A stretch of 64,000 nucleotides of DNA, taken from positions 1 to 64,000 of the forward strand of contig JAQYVX010000004.1 of assembly GCA_030145305.1 (NCBI GenBank), written 5' to 3'. This DNA comes from Halarcobacter sp. (GTDB lineage: Bacteria > Campylobacterota > Campylobacteria > Campylobacterales > Arcobacteraceae). The position numbers and the translations under genes were made by a program. Shown piece by piece: positions 1 to 8,613 of the stretch (position 1 is the first letter of the stretch; every line of letters begins with the position of its first letter). The notes below the pieces were generated by a model that was not told the DNA's origin, searched no databases, and saw only the letters and a program-made list of their open reading frames with translations.

Positions 1-1
1 T

Positions 2-310
2 TTAAAAGATTATGATAAATCTATTTATTGGTATAAAAGAGGGTTTGAGAAACTTGAATGTTTAGATTGTGCTTTCAATTTAGCTTTTTTATATAATGTA
101 CAGTTAAAAGATTATAATGAAGCAATTAAATGGTATAAAAAAGGATATAAATTAGGAGATAAAGGTGCAACTTATAATCTTGCATATTTATATCAATATG
201 ATTTAAAAGATAAAGAAAATGCAATTAAATGGTATAAAAAAGCCGTAGATTTAGGCGATATTGGGGCAAAAGAAAAACTAAAAGAATTAGGAGTAACATA
301 TGAAAAATGA
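2..310 (+). CDS. Sel1/TPR-like repeat protein, C-terminal fragment
   Basis: An open frame enters from the left edge (frame of base 2) and stops at TGA 308-310, giving about 102 residues. It shows helical repeats of roughly 36 residues with the recurring pattern AIKWYKKG/A-x(3)-LGDxGAxxxL, typical of Sel1-like (TPR-type) repeats used for protein-protein contact. The start, and any signal peptide, lie outside the window. Its 3' end overlaps the next gene by 11 bases, so the two are probably translationally coupled. Sel1-repeat proteins are known as immunity partners of some type VI phospholipase effectors (for example the PldB/Tle5b locus of Pseudomonas), so an immunity or adaptor role for the downstream lipase is plausible but inferred from position only. 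Confidence 0.8.
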   Translation, partial: LKDYDKSIYWYKRGFEKLECLDCAFNLAFLYNVQLKDYNEAIKWYKKGYKLGDKGATYNLAYLYQYDLKDKENAIKWYKKAVDLGDIGAKEKLKELGVTYEK

Positions 311-2864
311 TACTCACATAGGAAGAGTCTATTTTAAAGAAAATGAAGGTTTTCATCATTATGGTTTTGTACATAAAGAAGACCAAAAAGCTGTTAAAGG
401 CTTTACAAATAGAACACGTGTTGCATATTTAATTGTAAGTGATGAAGAGTCTAATACTTTAAATAATGATGATGAAGATAAAAAACTTATTTTAGAAAAT
501 ATAAAAAACAAATACCAAGAACATCTTATAAAAGCAGTAAAAGAAGAGAGTAAAAAAAACAATAGAAATATAACATCATATGAACTAAAAGGTTTGGACG
601 AAAAAGTTATTGAAAAAAAGCTAATTAAACTATCAACGTTGCAATTACATACTTCAAAATCTTATGGAAGTATATTAAAAGCAAAAGAATATACTCATGC
701 TTACAATGAAAAACTTGATGAAAAACATAAAAAAAATACAGAAGAAAAAACATCTGGAATACTTGACTTTAGTAAAAATAAATCTCAAGAGATATTAAAT
801 AAAGAGAAAAATAAACTAAAGGAAGAAGAACAAGCATATATAATAGTATCAATGCCTTATGTTTATAATATAAAAAAAGATTCACAAATAGAAGAGTTAG
901 AACTAGAATATTATGAAAATAGAGTTTCATCCTCTTTTATGCCAGAGCTAATAGTTGAATATGGAGTTTTTTTTGATGGAACAAATAATAACATTCACAA
1001 TATAGATTTTTATAAAAACTTTACTGAGTTTTTAAAAGAACCTGCTGAGTATATTAAAGAAAATAAAGAAAGAAAATTTCCTAGAAAACCTAAAACTGAG
1101 GATTATATAAGTATTCAAGAACTAATAGTATCAGAACCTAATCCAAAACTAAATAATGAAGTAGTAAAACTAATAATAAACCAAATAGATACAGCAGAAA
1201 AAGAGATAAGATATTTTGATAAAGAATCAAATCTAAACTTAGAAGATGAAGTTATCTTAGAGAGTTTAAAAGCTAATCACTCTTCAAAAGTATTTGAGTA
1301 TTTAATTGACGTGAAAAATGGAAAAAAGAGTATAAAAAAAGAAGATAGAGCAGATTTTGTAAGAGAAGAGATATTAGTAGATAAAGATGAAGATAGTAGT
1401 TATACAAATGGAGAATCAAATATAAGTAGACTATACAATCTTTACAATGGTAATGATGTAAAAAGAAACAAAGAAGCATTATCCCCTACTAGATTTAAAC
1501 TTTATGAAAGCGGAGCAGGAACAAATAATCCATTTATAAAAGAAGCCTATGGAGAAGATAACAAATTAGGTTCAGGTTTAGCTTTAGCTGATACAGGTAT
1601 TAAAGCACATATTATTTATAGCTGTATAAAAATATTTGAACAATTAAAAACTTCATCTATAAATCATATAGATGAGTTAGTTTTAGATGTATTTGGTTTT
1701 AGCAGAGGGGCAGCAACTGCTAGGCATTTTGTAAATACTATTTTAAAAGATAGTGAAATAATTGAAAATGGGAATAAAAAATATAGTATAAAAATAAAAG
1801 ATGGTAAAAATATCTTCTCATCTTTTTTTGAAAATGGCTATGTAACAATCAATGGAAATAAAATTTTTAATCCTTTAAATACTAAAAATAGAACTTACAA
1901 TCATGGAAGAAATATAATTGGCAATCCCTACTATGGACAAACAGAAATCAAAATAGATTCTTTGTCTTTTAGATTTATTGGTATTTATGATACTGTTCCT
2001 CATTATGGTTTTAAACAAGCAAATGATTCTAAAAATCTAAATCTTGATTTTCATAAAAACAAAGAAAAACTAGGACAAGTAGTTCATCTTATGGCAGATG
2101 ATGAATATAGATATAACTTTGATGCCTTCTCTATTTTTACTGATAAAAATAAAGATTTTCATAAAGTTGAGGGAGAAAATCCAAGCGGAGGAAAAAAGTT
2201 TGAAGAGTATTATATTCCTGGTGCTCATTCAGATGTTGGTGGGGGATATAATGTAGAAGAGGAATTAATTCTTTTAACACAACAAAGAATTAGCGGCTTT
2301 AATATATCATCTGTAAAAAGTAAAATTGAAGCATGGAATAAAAAATATAATTGGTTAGAAGAAGCAATTATTAAAGAAGTGAATTCAAAAAAAGATATTC
2401 CAAAGAATAAAGATGGATTTTATTATTATATAAATCAAGAGTATAGAACAAACTATAGTGTTAATACTTTATATGTGTATATGTATAAAAAAGAAATTTC
2501 AAATAAATATGAACATGTATCTTTAAGACTTATGCATGATAGAGCATTGTATAAAGATATGACTAGAACTTTAAACTATGAAAATTTAAAAGATGATTTT
2601 GAGAGAGTTCCTCTAGGAAGTCTAGATAATTATAAATTTTATAAAGATGAAACTTTAGATAAAGTTTACAATATTTTAAAAGAAAAAAAAGAGTTAAATA
2701 CTTCTAATATAGAATTATATAAAAAGTTAAAAAACACTTACCTTCACCACTCATCAAAACAAAGCTTTATAAATAAACCTTCTTATAAAGATAAAGAGGG
2801 AAATGATTTTTATGGTAAGAGAGTCATCTATTCTGCATCAGGCGATAAGTTTACTAGAAATTAG
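300..2864 (+). CDS. DUF2235 / Tle1-like phospholipase, candidate T6SS effector
   Basis: An 854-residue protein with the hallmarks of the DUF2235 alpha/beta-hydrolase family that includes Tle1 type VI lipase effectors. FFDGTNNN lies at residues 225-232, the nucleophile elbow GFSRGAA around Ser468, IYDTV with Asp564, and GAHSDVGGGY with His643 and Asp645. Ser468 and a downstream Asp/His are the likely catalytic residues. Residues 1 to about 215 are Lys/Glu-rich, mostly helical-looking and not recognised. No signal peptide is seen, which fits secretion by a contractile machine rather than Sec. The start is ATG 300 with AGGAG at 289-293 and a 6-base spacer, overlapping the Sel1-repeat gene. No VgrG, Hcp or PAAR gene is in the window, so the T6SS link is an inference from family and neighbour. 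It is followed by a strong inverted repeat. Confidence 0.85.
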   Translation: MKNDTHIGRVYFKENEGFHHYGFVHKEDQKAVKGFTNRTRVAYLIVSDEESNTLNNDDEDKKLILENIKNKYQEHLIKAVKEESKKNNRNITSYELKGLDEKVIEKKLIKLSTLQLHTSKSYGSILKAKEYTHAYNEKLDEKHKKNTEEKTSGILDFSKNKSQEILNKEKNKLKEEEQAYIIVSMPYVYNIKKDSQIEELELEYYENRVSSSFMPELIVEYGVFFDGTNNNIHNIDFYKNFTEFLKEPAEYIKENKERKFPRKPKTEDYISIQELIVSEPNPKLNNEVVKLIINQIDTAEKEIRYFDKESNLNLEDEVILESLKANHSSKVFEYLIDVKNGKKSIKKEDRADFVREEILVDKDEDSSYTNGESNISRLYNLYNGNDVKRNKEALSPTRFKLYESGAGTNNPFIKEAYGEDNKLGSGLALADTGIKAHIIYSCIKIFEQLKTSSINHIDELVLDVFGFSRGAATARHFVNTILKDSEIIENGNKKYSIKIKDGKNIFSSFFENGYVTINGNKIFNPLNTKNRTYNHGRNIIGNPYYGQTEIKIDSLSFRFIGIYDTVPHYGFKQANDSKNLNLDFHKNKEKLGQVVHLMADDEYRYNFDAFSIFTDKNKDFHKVEGENPSGGKKFEEYYIPGAHSDVGGGYNVEEELILLTQQRISGFNISSVKSKIEAWNKKYNWLEEAIIKEVNSKKDIPKNKDGFYYYINQEYRTNYSVNTLYVYMYKKEISNKYEHVSLRLMHDRALYKDMTRTLNYENLKDDFERVPLGSLDNYKFYKDETLDKVYNILKEKKELNTSNIELYKKLKNTYLHHSSKQSFINKPSYKDKEGNDFYGKRVIYSASGDKFTRN

Positions 2865-2914
2865 TGTAAAGTTTTTTTACTGACTTCATACGGATTATTT
2901 ACACTCAATTTTCG

Positions 2915-2958
2915 ACTTTGTATATTTTCTCTCAAAATTATGGGAAAATATACAAAGT
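2915..2958. terminator. 15-bp perfect inverted repeat between convergent genes
   Basis: Arms 2915-2929 and 2944-2958 are perfectly complementary over 15 bp with a 14-base loop. The arms are AT-rich and no clean T-tract follows on either side. It lies between the convergent lipase and serS genes, so a bidirectional terminator is the simplest reading. Confidence 0.55.
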
Positions 2959-2994
2959 ACTTAAAAGCTAAGAAGTGAATTAGAAAGCTATTTG

Positions 2995-4233
2995 TTACAT
3001 ATACTTCTTTAAAACAGTTGGAATATTAATACTTCCATCTTCATTTTGATAGTTTTCCATGATTGCTAATAATGTTCTTCCTACAGCTAATGATGAACCA
3101 TTTAATGTGTGTGTTAAGATGTTTTTCTTAGCATCTTTATATCTTATTTTTGCACGTCTTGCTTGAAAATCTCTTGTATTAGAAATTGAAGATATTTCTC
3201 TATATTTATTTTGTCCAGGTAACCAAACTTCTAAATCTATTGTTGTCGCCGCAGAAAAACCTAAATCGCCCGTACAAAGTTGAACTTTTTGATGTGAAAG
3301 CCCTAATGATGCCAGTAAATCACTTGCACAATCAACCATTTTTTTGAATATTTCTTCTGATTGTTCTGGTTTTGTAATCGCTACCATTTCAACTTTGTCA
3401 AATTGATGTTGTCTGATTAATCCTCTAGTATCTCGTCCCGCACTTCCTGCTTCTTTTCTAAAACAAGGAGTGTATGAAGTTAATAACATTGGAAGCTCAT
3501 CTGAACTTAAGATTTCGTCATTAACTAGATTTGTTAATTGCACCTCAGCTGTTGGAATAAGGTATAAATCTTCACCTTCAATTTTAAATAAATCATCTTC
3601 GAACTTTGGAAGTTGTCCAGTTCCTTGAAGAACATTTGAATTTGCCATAAAAGGAACATACCACTCTTCAAATCCTCTTTCTCTATTAAAATCAAGCATA
3701 TAATTTATAAGTGCTCTTTCCATTCTAGCACCATCACCTTTGAGTGCAGAAAATCTAGATTTTGCTAACTTTACACCTCTTTCAAAGTCAATCCAACCAT
3801 TATCTAAATCCCAATGTTCTTTTGGTTCAAAAGAAAATTCTGGTTTTTCTCCAATTGTTTCAATTACAATATTTTCATTCTCATCAGCACCATCAGGTAC
3901 ATTTTCGTCAGGAAGATTTGGAACACCAAGAGCCATATCACTTAGACTTACTTCAATAACTCTTACTTCTTCTTCTAAAGTTTGTTTTGAAGCTTTTAGA
4001 GCATTAATATCAGCTTGTAAAGGAGCGATATCTAATCCCTCTTTTTTATATCTTCCAAACTCTTTTGATAATTTATTTTGTTGAGCTGTAACATCTTCCA
4101 TTTCTTTTCTTTTTTCTTTTGCATTTTCTGAAATGGTTTTTAAATTATCTAAAGTCTCTTGGTTAACACCTTTTCTCTTTAAGGCTTTTGCCATAGTCTC
4201 AAAATCTTTTTGTAGCTGTTTTACATCAATCAT
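2995..4233 (-). CDS. serS: Seryl-tRNA synthetase
   Basis: A 412-residue class II aminoacyl-tRNA synthetase that charges tRNA-Ser (and tRNA-Sec where present) with serine in the cytoplasm. Residues 1-110 form the long antiparallel coiled-coil arm that grips the tRNA variable arm, rich in Lys, Glu and Gln. The catalytic core follows, with motif 2 around [16 protein letters not shown] and [10 protein letters not shown], and motif 3 near the C-terminus ([14 protein letters not shown]). Length is normal for the family. It is a single gene, divergent from the TAXI protein gene and convergent with the lipase gene. Confidence 0.97.
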   Translation of the reverse strand: MIDVKQLQKDFETMAKALKRKGVNQETLDNLKTISENAKEKRKEMEDVTAQQNKLSKEFGRYKKEGLDIAPLQADINALKASKQTLEEEVRVIEVSLSDMALGVPNLPDENVPDGADENENIVIETIGEKPEFSFEPKEHWDLDNGWIDFERGVKLAKSRFSALKGDGARMERALINYMLDFNRERGFEEWYVPFMANSNVLQGTGQLPKFEDDLFKIEGEDLYLIPTAEVQLTNLVNDEILSSDELPMLLTSYTPCFRKEAGSAGRDTRGLIRQHQFDKVEMVAITKPEQSEEIFKKMVDCASDLLASLGLSHQKVQLCTGDLGFSAATTIDLEVWLPGQNKYREISSISNTRDFQARRAKIRYKDAKKNILTHTLNGSSLAVGRTLLAIMENYQNEDGSINIPTVLKKYM

Positions 4234-4289
4234 TTTAATCTTTCATCTAAATTTTTGCAATTATATCTAAACTTTACTTTTTAGTATTT

Positions 4290-4295
4290 TATAAT
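4290..4295 (+). promoter_or_regulatory. -10 element (TATAAT) before the TAXI gene
   Basis: A perfect TATAAT 34 bases before the ATG of the TAXI-family gene, in an AT-rich divergent region. No clear -35 box is visible, as is common for Campylobacterota sigma-70 promoters. Confidence 0.45.
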
Positions 4296-4328
4296 GAAAC
4301 TTGTAATAGAGTATGGTATTATTACATT

Positions 4329-5618
4329 ATGAAAGTTTTATGGATGAAATACAAATTTATTACAGTTACAGTACCAGTTATTCTTCTAATTGTAGGTGCT
4401 TTTTATTTTACAGCTCAATTTATTCAACCAAGCCCTAAAAAAGAAATTACAATTGCTGCTGGATCAAAAACAGGCAATTATTACAAAACAGCTTTAGAGT
4501 ATAAAAAGTTACTTGAAAAAGATAAAGTAAAAGTAAATATTCTTACCTCAGCTGGTTCAATTGAAAATATTGAAATTTTGAAACAAAACAAAGCTGATAT
4601 TGCATTTTTACAAAATGGCACTATTTCAAATGAAACTGCAAAAGGAATTACTTCTTTAGCCTCTATTTATTATGAACCTTTATGGGTTTTTTATAAAAAT
4701 GATGGATATTCAATTGAGTATATTATTCAATTTATTACAAAAAAAATCTCTATTGGAAAAGAAGGTAGTGGAACAAAAAATTTAGCAACAAATATATTAA
4801 AAGACAATGGTATTTCAAATGAAAACTCTACAATTTTAAATTATGAGCCAAATAAAGCAAAAGAAGAATTACTTAAAGGAAATATTGATGCAATGTTTGT
4901 AGTAACTTCTCACAATTCAAATGTTGTAAAAGAATTACTCTCTAATCCTAAAATAAACGTACTTAGCTTTAAAAGAGCAAAAGCTTATAGTAGAAAATAT
5001 ACATTTTTAGAAGCCTTAACTTTATATGAAGGAACGCTAGATTTATATAGAAACCTTCCTAATGAAAATATAAATGTACTTTCTACAACTGCAAATTTAG
5101 TTATAAACAAAGATTTTCCACCAGAATTAACAAGACTATTTTTAAAAAAAGTAAAAGAAGTTCATAGCAAAAAAGATCTTTTTGCAAGCGCAGGACAATT
5201 TCCAAATAAAACTAATATGGTTTTAGAATTAAATGAAGATGCAGAAAGATATTTTAAAAATGGCGATACTTGGCTTGAAAAGATATTTCCTTTTTGGATA
5301 GCATCGAATATTGATAGATTAAAGATTTTAATTATCCCTCTTTTAACTTTATTATTCCCTCTATTTAAAGGATTTTTCCCTTTATATAATTGGTCTATGC
5401 GTTCAAAAATTTATAGATGGTATGATGAAATTAGAAAAATTGATAATGAAATAGAATCTTTAGAAAATCATAGGTTAAAAGAAGAATTAGAAAAAATAGA
5501 AAAATTAAGAATGGAAATTTCTAAAGAAACCAAAGTTCCTCTTTCTTTTATGGGAGAATATTATAATCTTCAACTTCATATAGATCATGTAAAATATAGA
5601 TTAGAAAAATTATTATGA
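4329..5618 (+). CDS. Membrane-anchored TAXI-family substrate-binding protein
   Basis: A 429-residue protein. A hydrophobic segment at about residues 10-30 is followed by a TAXI (TRAP-associated extracytoplasmic immunogenic) binding domain at about 38-320, recognisable from ITIAAGSKTGNYYKTA, the SAGSIENIEIL segment and IGKEGSGTKNLATNIL. A second membrane segment lies at about 335-356, then a charged coiled-coil C-terminus (about 365-429), presumably cytoplasmic. Ordinary TAXI proteins are free periplasmic receptors for TRAP transporters; this one carries an extra membrane pass and a cytoplasmic helix. No TRAP permease gene is nearby, so its partner is unknown and a sensing role is possible. 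ATG 4329 is used; an in-frame ATG at 4344 is an alternative. Confidence 0.8.
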   Translation: MKVLWMKYKFITVTVPVILLIVGAFYFTAQFIQPSPKKEITIAAGSKTGNYYKTALEYKKLLEKDKVKVNILTSAGSIENIEILKQNKADIAFLQNGTISNETAKGITSLASIYYEPLWVFYKNDGYSIEYIIQFITKKISIGKEGSGTKNLATNILKDNGISNENSTILNYEPNKAKEELLKGNIDAMFVVTSHNSNVVKELLSNPKINVLSFKRAKAYSRKYTFLEALTLYEGTLDLYRNLPNENINVLSTTANLVINKDFPPELTRLFLKKVKEVHSKKDLFASAGQFPNKTNMVLELNEDAERYFKNGDTWLEKIFPFWIASNIDRLKILIIPLLTLLFPLFKGFFPLYNWSMRSKIYRWYDEIRKIDNEIESLENHRLKEELEKIEKLRMEISKETKVPLSFMGEYYNLQLHIDHVKYRLEKLL

Positions 5619-5655
5619 AAGTTTTAGTTTAACTATCTATTTTATGAACTTAGGT

Positions 5656-5661
5656 TATAAT
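5656..5661 (+). promoter_or_regulatory. -10 element (TATAAT) before trpS
   Basis: A perfect TATAAT 54 bases upstream of the trpS start, followed by a short GCTTTA/TAAAGC hairpin in the leader. No clear -35 is visible. Confidence 0.4.
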
Positions 5662-5715
5662 TCCGCAAAAATTTAAAAGCTTTATTTATAAAGCCCCTTA
5701 AAAAAGGAATATATT

Positions 5716-6675
5716 TTGAGAATACTATCGGGAATTCAACCCTCAGGTACTATACATATTGGTAATTATTTTGGAATGATTAAAAAAATGATTGAAGCAC
5801 AAAATGATGGTGAGTTATTTGCTTTTATAGCTTCATATCATGCTTTAACCTCTGTAAAAGACAAAGCATTATTAGAAAAAAATATCTTTGAAGCTTCTGT
5901 AAACTTTTTGGCTTTGGGAATGGATCCTGAAAAGTCAACTTTTTGGGTGCAAAGTGATGTAAAAGAAGTTCTTGAATTATACTGGATTTTATCAAATCAT
6001 ACTTCAATGGGACTACTTGAACGTGCCCATTCATATAAAGATAAAACTGCTAGAGGGATTGGAGCCAACCATGGTTTATTTTCTTATCCTGTTTTAATGG
6101 CTGCTGATATTTTAATTTATGATTCAAATATAGTTCCAGTTGGGAAAGACCAAATTCAACATGTGGAAATGGCAAGAGATATTGCCATATCTTTTAACCA
6201 TGTATATGGTGACATATTAGTTCTTCCAGAATCTAAAGTTGATGAAGAAGTATCAACAGTTCCAGGAACAGATGGGGCTAAAATGTCAAAATCATATGGA
6301 AATACTATTGATATGTTTGGAAGTAAAAAAGGTGTTAAAAAACAAGTTATGGGAATAATCACTGACTCTAAAGAGCTTGATGATGTAAAAGATCACACTA
6401 CTTGTAATGTATATAAACTTTGTGAATTATTTATGAATGAGAATGAATTAAAACAGTTACAACAAAGATATGCAACTCCAGGTGAAGGATATGGACATTT
6501 CAAACTTTCATTACTTGATAAAATAAATGAACATTTTGAGCCATATACAAAAAGAAGAGAACACTTACTTAATAACCCAAAAGAAGTAAAAGAGATTTTA
6601 GATTTTGGTGCGAAAAAAGCTAGAAAAATAGCAAGTGCTAAAATGGAAATCATTAGAAATGCAGTAGGATTATAA
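5716..6675 (+). CDS. trpS: Tryptophanyl-tRNA synthetase
   Basis: A 319-residue class I aminoacyl-tRNA synthetase that activates tryptophan and charges tRNA-Trp. The HIGH-type signature is PSGTIHIGNYFG near residues 9-20, and KMSKS is at 189-193. GKDQIQHVEMARDIA is the usual active-site helix. Length is normal. Translation starts at TTG 5716, supported by the AAAAAGGA ribosome-binding site just upstream and by the N-terminal MRILSGIQPSG typical of the family. It appears to be a single gene, convergent with the minus-strand group that follows. Confidence 0.96.
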   Translation: MRILSGIQPSGTIHIGNYFGMIKKMIEAQNDGELFAFIASYHALTSVKDKALLEKNIFEASVNFLALGMDPEKSTFWVQSDVKEVLELYWILSNHTSMGLLERAHSYKDKTARGIGANHGLFSYPVLMAADILIYDSNIVPVGKDQIQHVEMARDIAISFNHVYGDILVLPESKVDEEVSTVPGTDGAKMSKSYGNTIDMFGSKKGVKKQVMGIITDSKELDDVKDHTTCNVYKLCELFMNENELKQLQQRYATPGEGYGHFKLSLLDKINEHFEPYTKRREHLLNNPKEVKEILDFGAKKARKIASAKMEIIRNAVGL

Positions 6676-6694
6676 TCCTACTTGCATATTTTTA

Positions 6695-7288
6695 TTAAAC
6701 TATTTTTATAACATCTTCTATATTTTTAGAGATAAGTTCTACTCTCTCTTGCCATAACTTTCCAAATTCTGTTCTTTCATCTTCATTTGCAGTTTTAGTA
6801 ATACATTTTTGCATTAATTCTTGCATCTGTTTTTTTGGTGGATACATACTTGGATTATAAATTACTTCAACACTTTCATTTATATCTGTTCTTATAAATT
6901 TTACACTTGAAGAAATCTTATTTTCAAAAGACATTAGATTATTTCTACTATATAAGCCCATAATCCCTTTAAATCCTGTATTTTTAGTAGCTCCTGTAAT
7001 ATTTGTTACAACATTTGATATAACTCCAGCAACGCCCTCGTCTATACTTTCTTTAAACTCAACTTTTATCTCTCCACGCTTTGGTAGTTCTTCTTTATAT
7101 AAAGCTTTTAATCCCTCTTTTGTCATTAGATAAGCACCTAAAACTGTAGGGCAAGAATGCCCTGCACTTTTTACAATATCAATATATGAGAACTCTATTA
7201 TTCCATTTTCAGTAGCACCAAGAAAGTTTGCTAAATCATCTTTTAATTTTATTGTTTCTATATTTTCGAAAAAATCTGGATATTTCAT
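6695..7288 (-). CDS. FmdE-like domain protein
   Basis: A 197-residue cytoplasmic protein. The segment SAGHSCPTVLGAYLMTKEGL at about residues 41-60 resembles the GHxCP core of FmdE, a small metal-binding domain first named from the formylmethanofuran dehydrogenase operon and now seen as a stand-alone domain in many non-methanogens. A Gly-rich section follows (VAGVISNVVTNITGAT), then a charged helical C-terminus. No molybdenum-enzyme or methanofuran gene is adjacent, so the biological role is not known. It lies 21 bases downstream of the methyltransferase gene on the same strand and is probably co-transcribed with it. Confidence 0.65.
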   Translation of the reverse strand: MKYPDFFENIETIKLKDDLANFLGATENGIIEFSYIDIVKSAGHSCPTVLGAYLMTKEGLKALYKEELPKRGEIKVEFKESIDEGVAGVISNVVTNITGATKNTGFKGIMGLYSRNNLMSFENKISSSVKFIRTDINESVEVIYNPSMYPPKKQMQELMQKCITKTANEDERTEFGKLWQERVELISKNIEDVIKIV

Positions 7289-7309
7289 ATTAACCTACTT
7301 TTTTAGTTT

Positions 7310-8005
7310 TTATATTTTTTTACAAATAAATATTAGTTTATCAGCTTCTTCATCCACATGTAAATTGAAATTAACAATATTTTCAATTTCAAAAGAGGAT
7401 TTGGATAAAAGAGTTTTTAAAGATTTTACATCATGGTAATATTGAACTACCGTGTCTTCTTCTTTTTTATACAAATTGTTTTTTTCTTGTGTAAAAAAAG
7501 TAATATCAGTTTTTAGTTTTTCATCTTCAAAATTTGCATCTATTGCTATAAATTTATCTTCTAAATTAATAGTTAAATTTCCTTGAGCAACTTCTTCAAA
7601 ACCAAATAAAGAGTTTACATCAAAAATAAAATACCCATTGTCATTTAAAACCTTTGAAGCATTTATAAAAAACTCTCCTAATTCATTTTTAGGAATATAA
7701 TTTATTACATCAAAAATTGCTGTTGCACAATCAAATTTTTCATCTACTTTATCTAAAGATATTGCATCTGCATTTAAATTATATGCTTGACATACTTTGA
7801 TTTGTTCAACACTTAAATCTATTCCATAAGCGTTTACACCATTGGCTAGCAAGTGCATCATAAAAGCACCTTGACCACAACCAATATCAAGTACATCATC
7901 TAGACCTTTTTCAAAAATAAGACCTAAAAAAGCAGAATGCAACTCTTTAACTTCTTCTTGGAAGTCTAAGTATTCTTCTATTTTTGCATATAATTCTAAA
8001 CCCAT
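7310..8005 (-). CDS. Class I SAM-dependent methyltransferase
   Basis: A 231-residue protein with a Rossmann-fold methyltransferase core. Motif I, DIGCGQGAFMMHLLANG, is near residue 40 and binds S-adenosylmethionine; the acidic motif II is YGIDLS, and CATAIFDVINYIP matches the post-motif region. The target is not evident; the family covers small molecules as well as macromolecules. Its ATG shares a base with the stop of hisG, so it is translationally coupled to the hisG-coaX group. Confidence 0.85.
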   Translation of the reverse strand: MGLELYAKIEEYLDFQEEVKELHSAFLGLIFEKGLDDVLDIGCGQGAFMMHLLANGVNAYGIDLSVEQIKVCQAYNLNADAISLDKVDEKFDCATAIFDVINYIPKNELGEFFINASKVLNDNGYFIFDVNSLFGFEEVAQGNLTINLEDKFIAIDANFEDEKLKTDITFFTQEKNNLYKKEEDTVVQYYHDVKSLKTLLSKSSFEIENIVNFNLHVDEEADKLIFICKKI

Positions 8006-8613
8006 TAAAGTACAGCTTCTAATTTTTCTTTTAAATTAAAGATTAAATCTTTTTTTGCATAATATGAATTTTTATTAACTATTAATTGCGCGCTACTTTC
8101 CATAATTGTAGGCCCTACTTCAAGTCCATTTTGTTTCATAGTAGCTCCTGTTTCAACAATATCCACAATACAATCAGCTAAATCAACTAAAGGTGCTAAT
8201 TCAATTGAACCATAAAGCTTAATAATATCAACAGCCATTGCTTTTTCTTCAAAATATCTTTTTGCAATTTTTTCATGTTTTGTAGCAACTGTAATTTTAC
8301 TTTTTGTAAAGTCTAACTTTTCACCTTTTATAAGTCCAAAAGCTAGTTTACATTTACCTAATTGTAAGTCAAGAAGTTTGATTAAATCGTACTCTTTTTC
8401 TTCTAGAACATCAAGTCCAACAACTCCTAAATCAGCAGCACCATGCATAACATAAGTTGGTACATCTTGATTTCTTACATTCAAAAATCTAAATCCTGCT
8501 TTTTCTAAAATTAATTTTCTATCTTCAAAAATAAACTTTTCGTTAAAAGCTTTTTCAAACTTTTCTAAAGTATCTTCTGCAATTCGTCCCTTAGGCAATG
8601 CAATTGTTAGCAT
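8005..8613 (-). CDS. hisG: ATP phosphoribosyltransferase, short form
   Basis: First step of histidine synthesis: joins ATP and PRPP to phosphoribosyl-ATP. The 202-residue length and N-terminus MLTIALPKGRIAEDTL match the short HisG form, which lacks the C-terminal regulatory domain and normally works with HisZ in a hetero-octamer. The PRPP-binding region is seen in DCIVDIVETGATMKQNGL. No hisZ or other his gene is in the window. The start overlaps the end of coaX by 23 bases, and its end abuts the methyltransferase gene. Confidence 0.93.
   Translation of the reverse strand: MLTIALPKGRIAEDTLEKFEKAFNEKFIFEDRKLILEKAGFRFLNVRNQDVPTYVMHGAADLGVVGLDVLEEKEYDLIKLLDLQLGKCKLAFGLIKGEKLDFTKSKITVATKHEKIAKRYFEEKAMAVDIIKLYGSIELAPLVDLADCIVDIVETGATMKQNGLEVGPTIMESSAQLIVNKNSYYAKKDLIFNLKEKLEAVL

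Noticed and set aside
3740-4084. Plus-strand open frame opposite serS
   Set aside because: Lies wholly inside serS on the other strand, Ser/Phe-rich shadow composition, no ribosome site.
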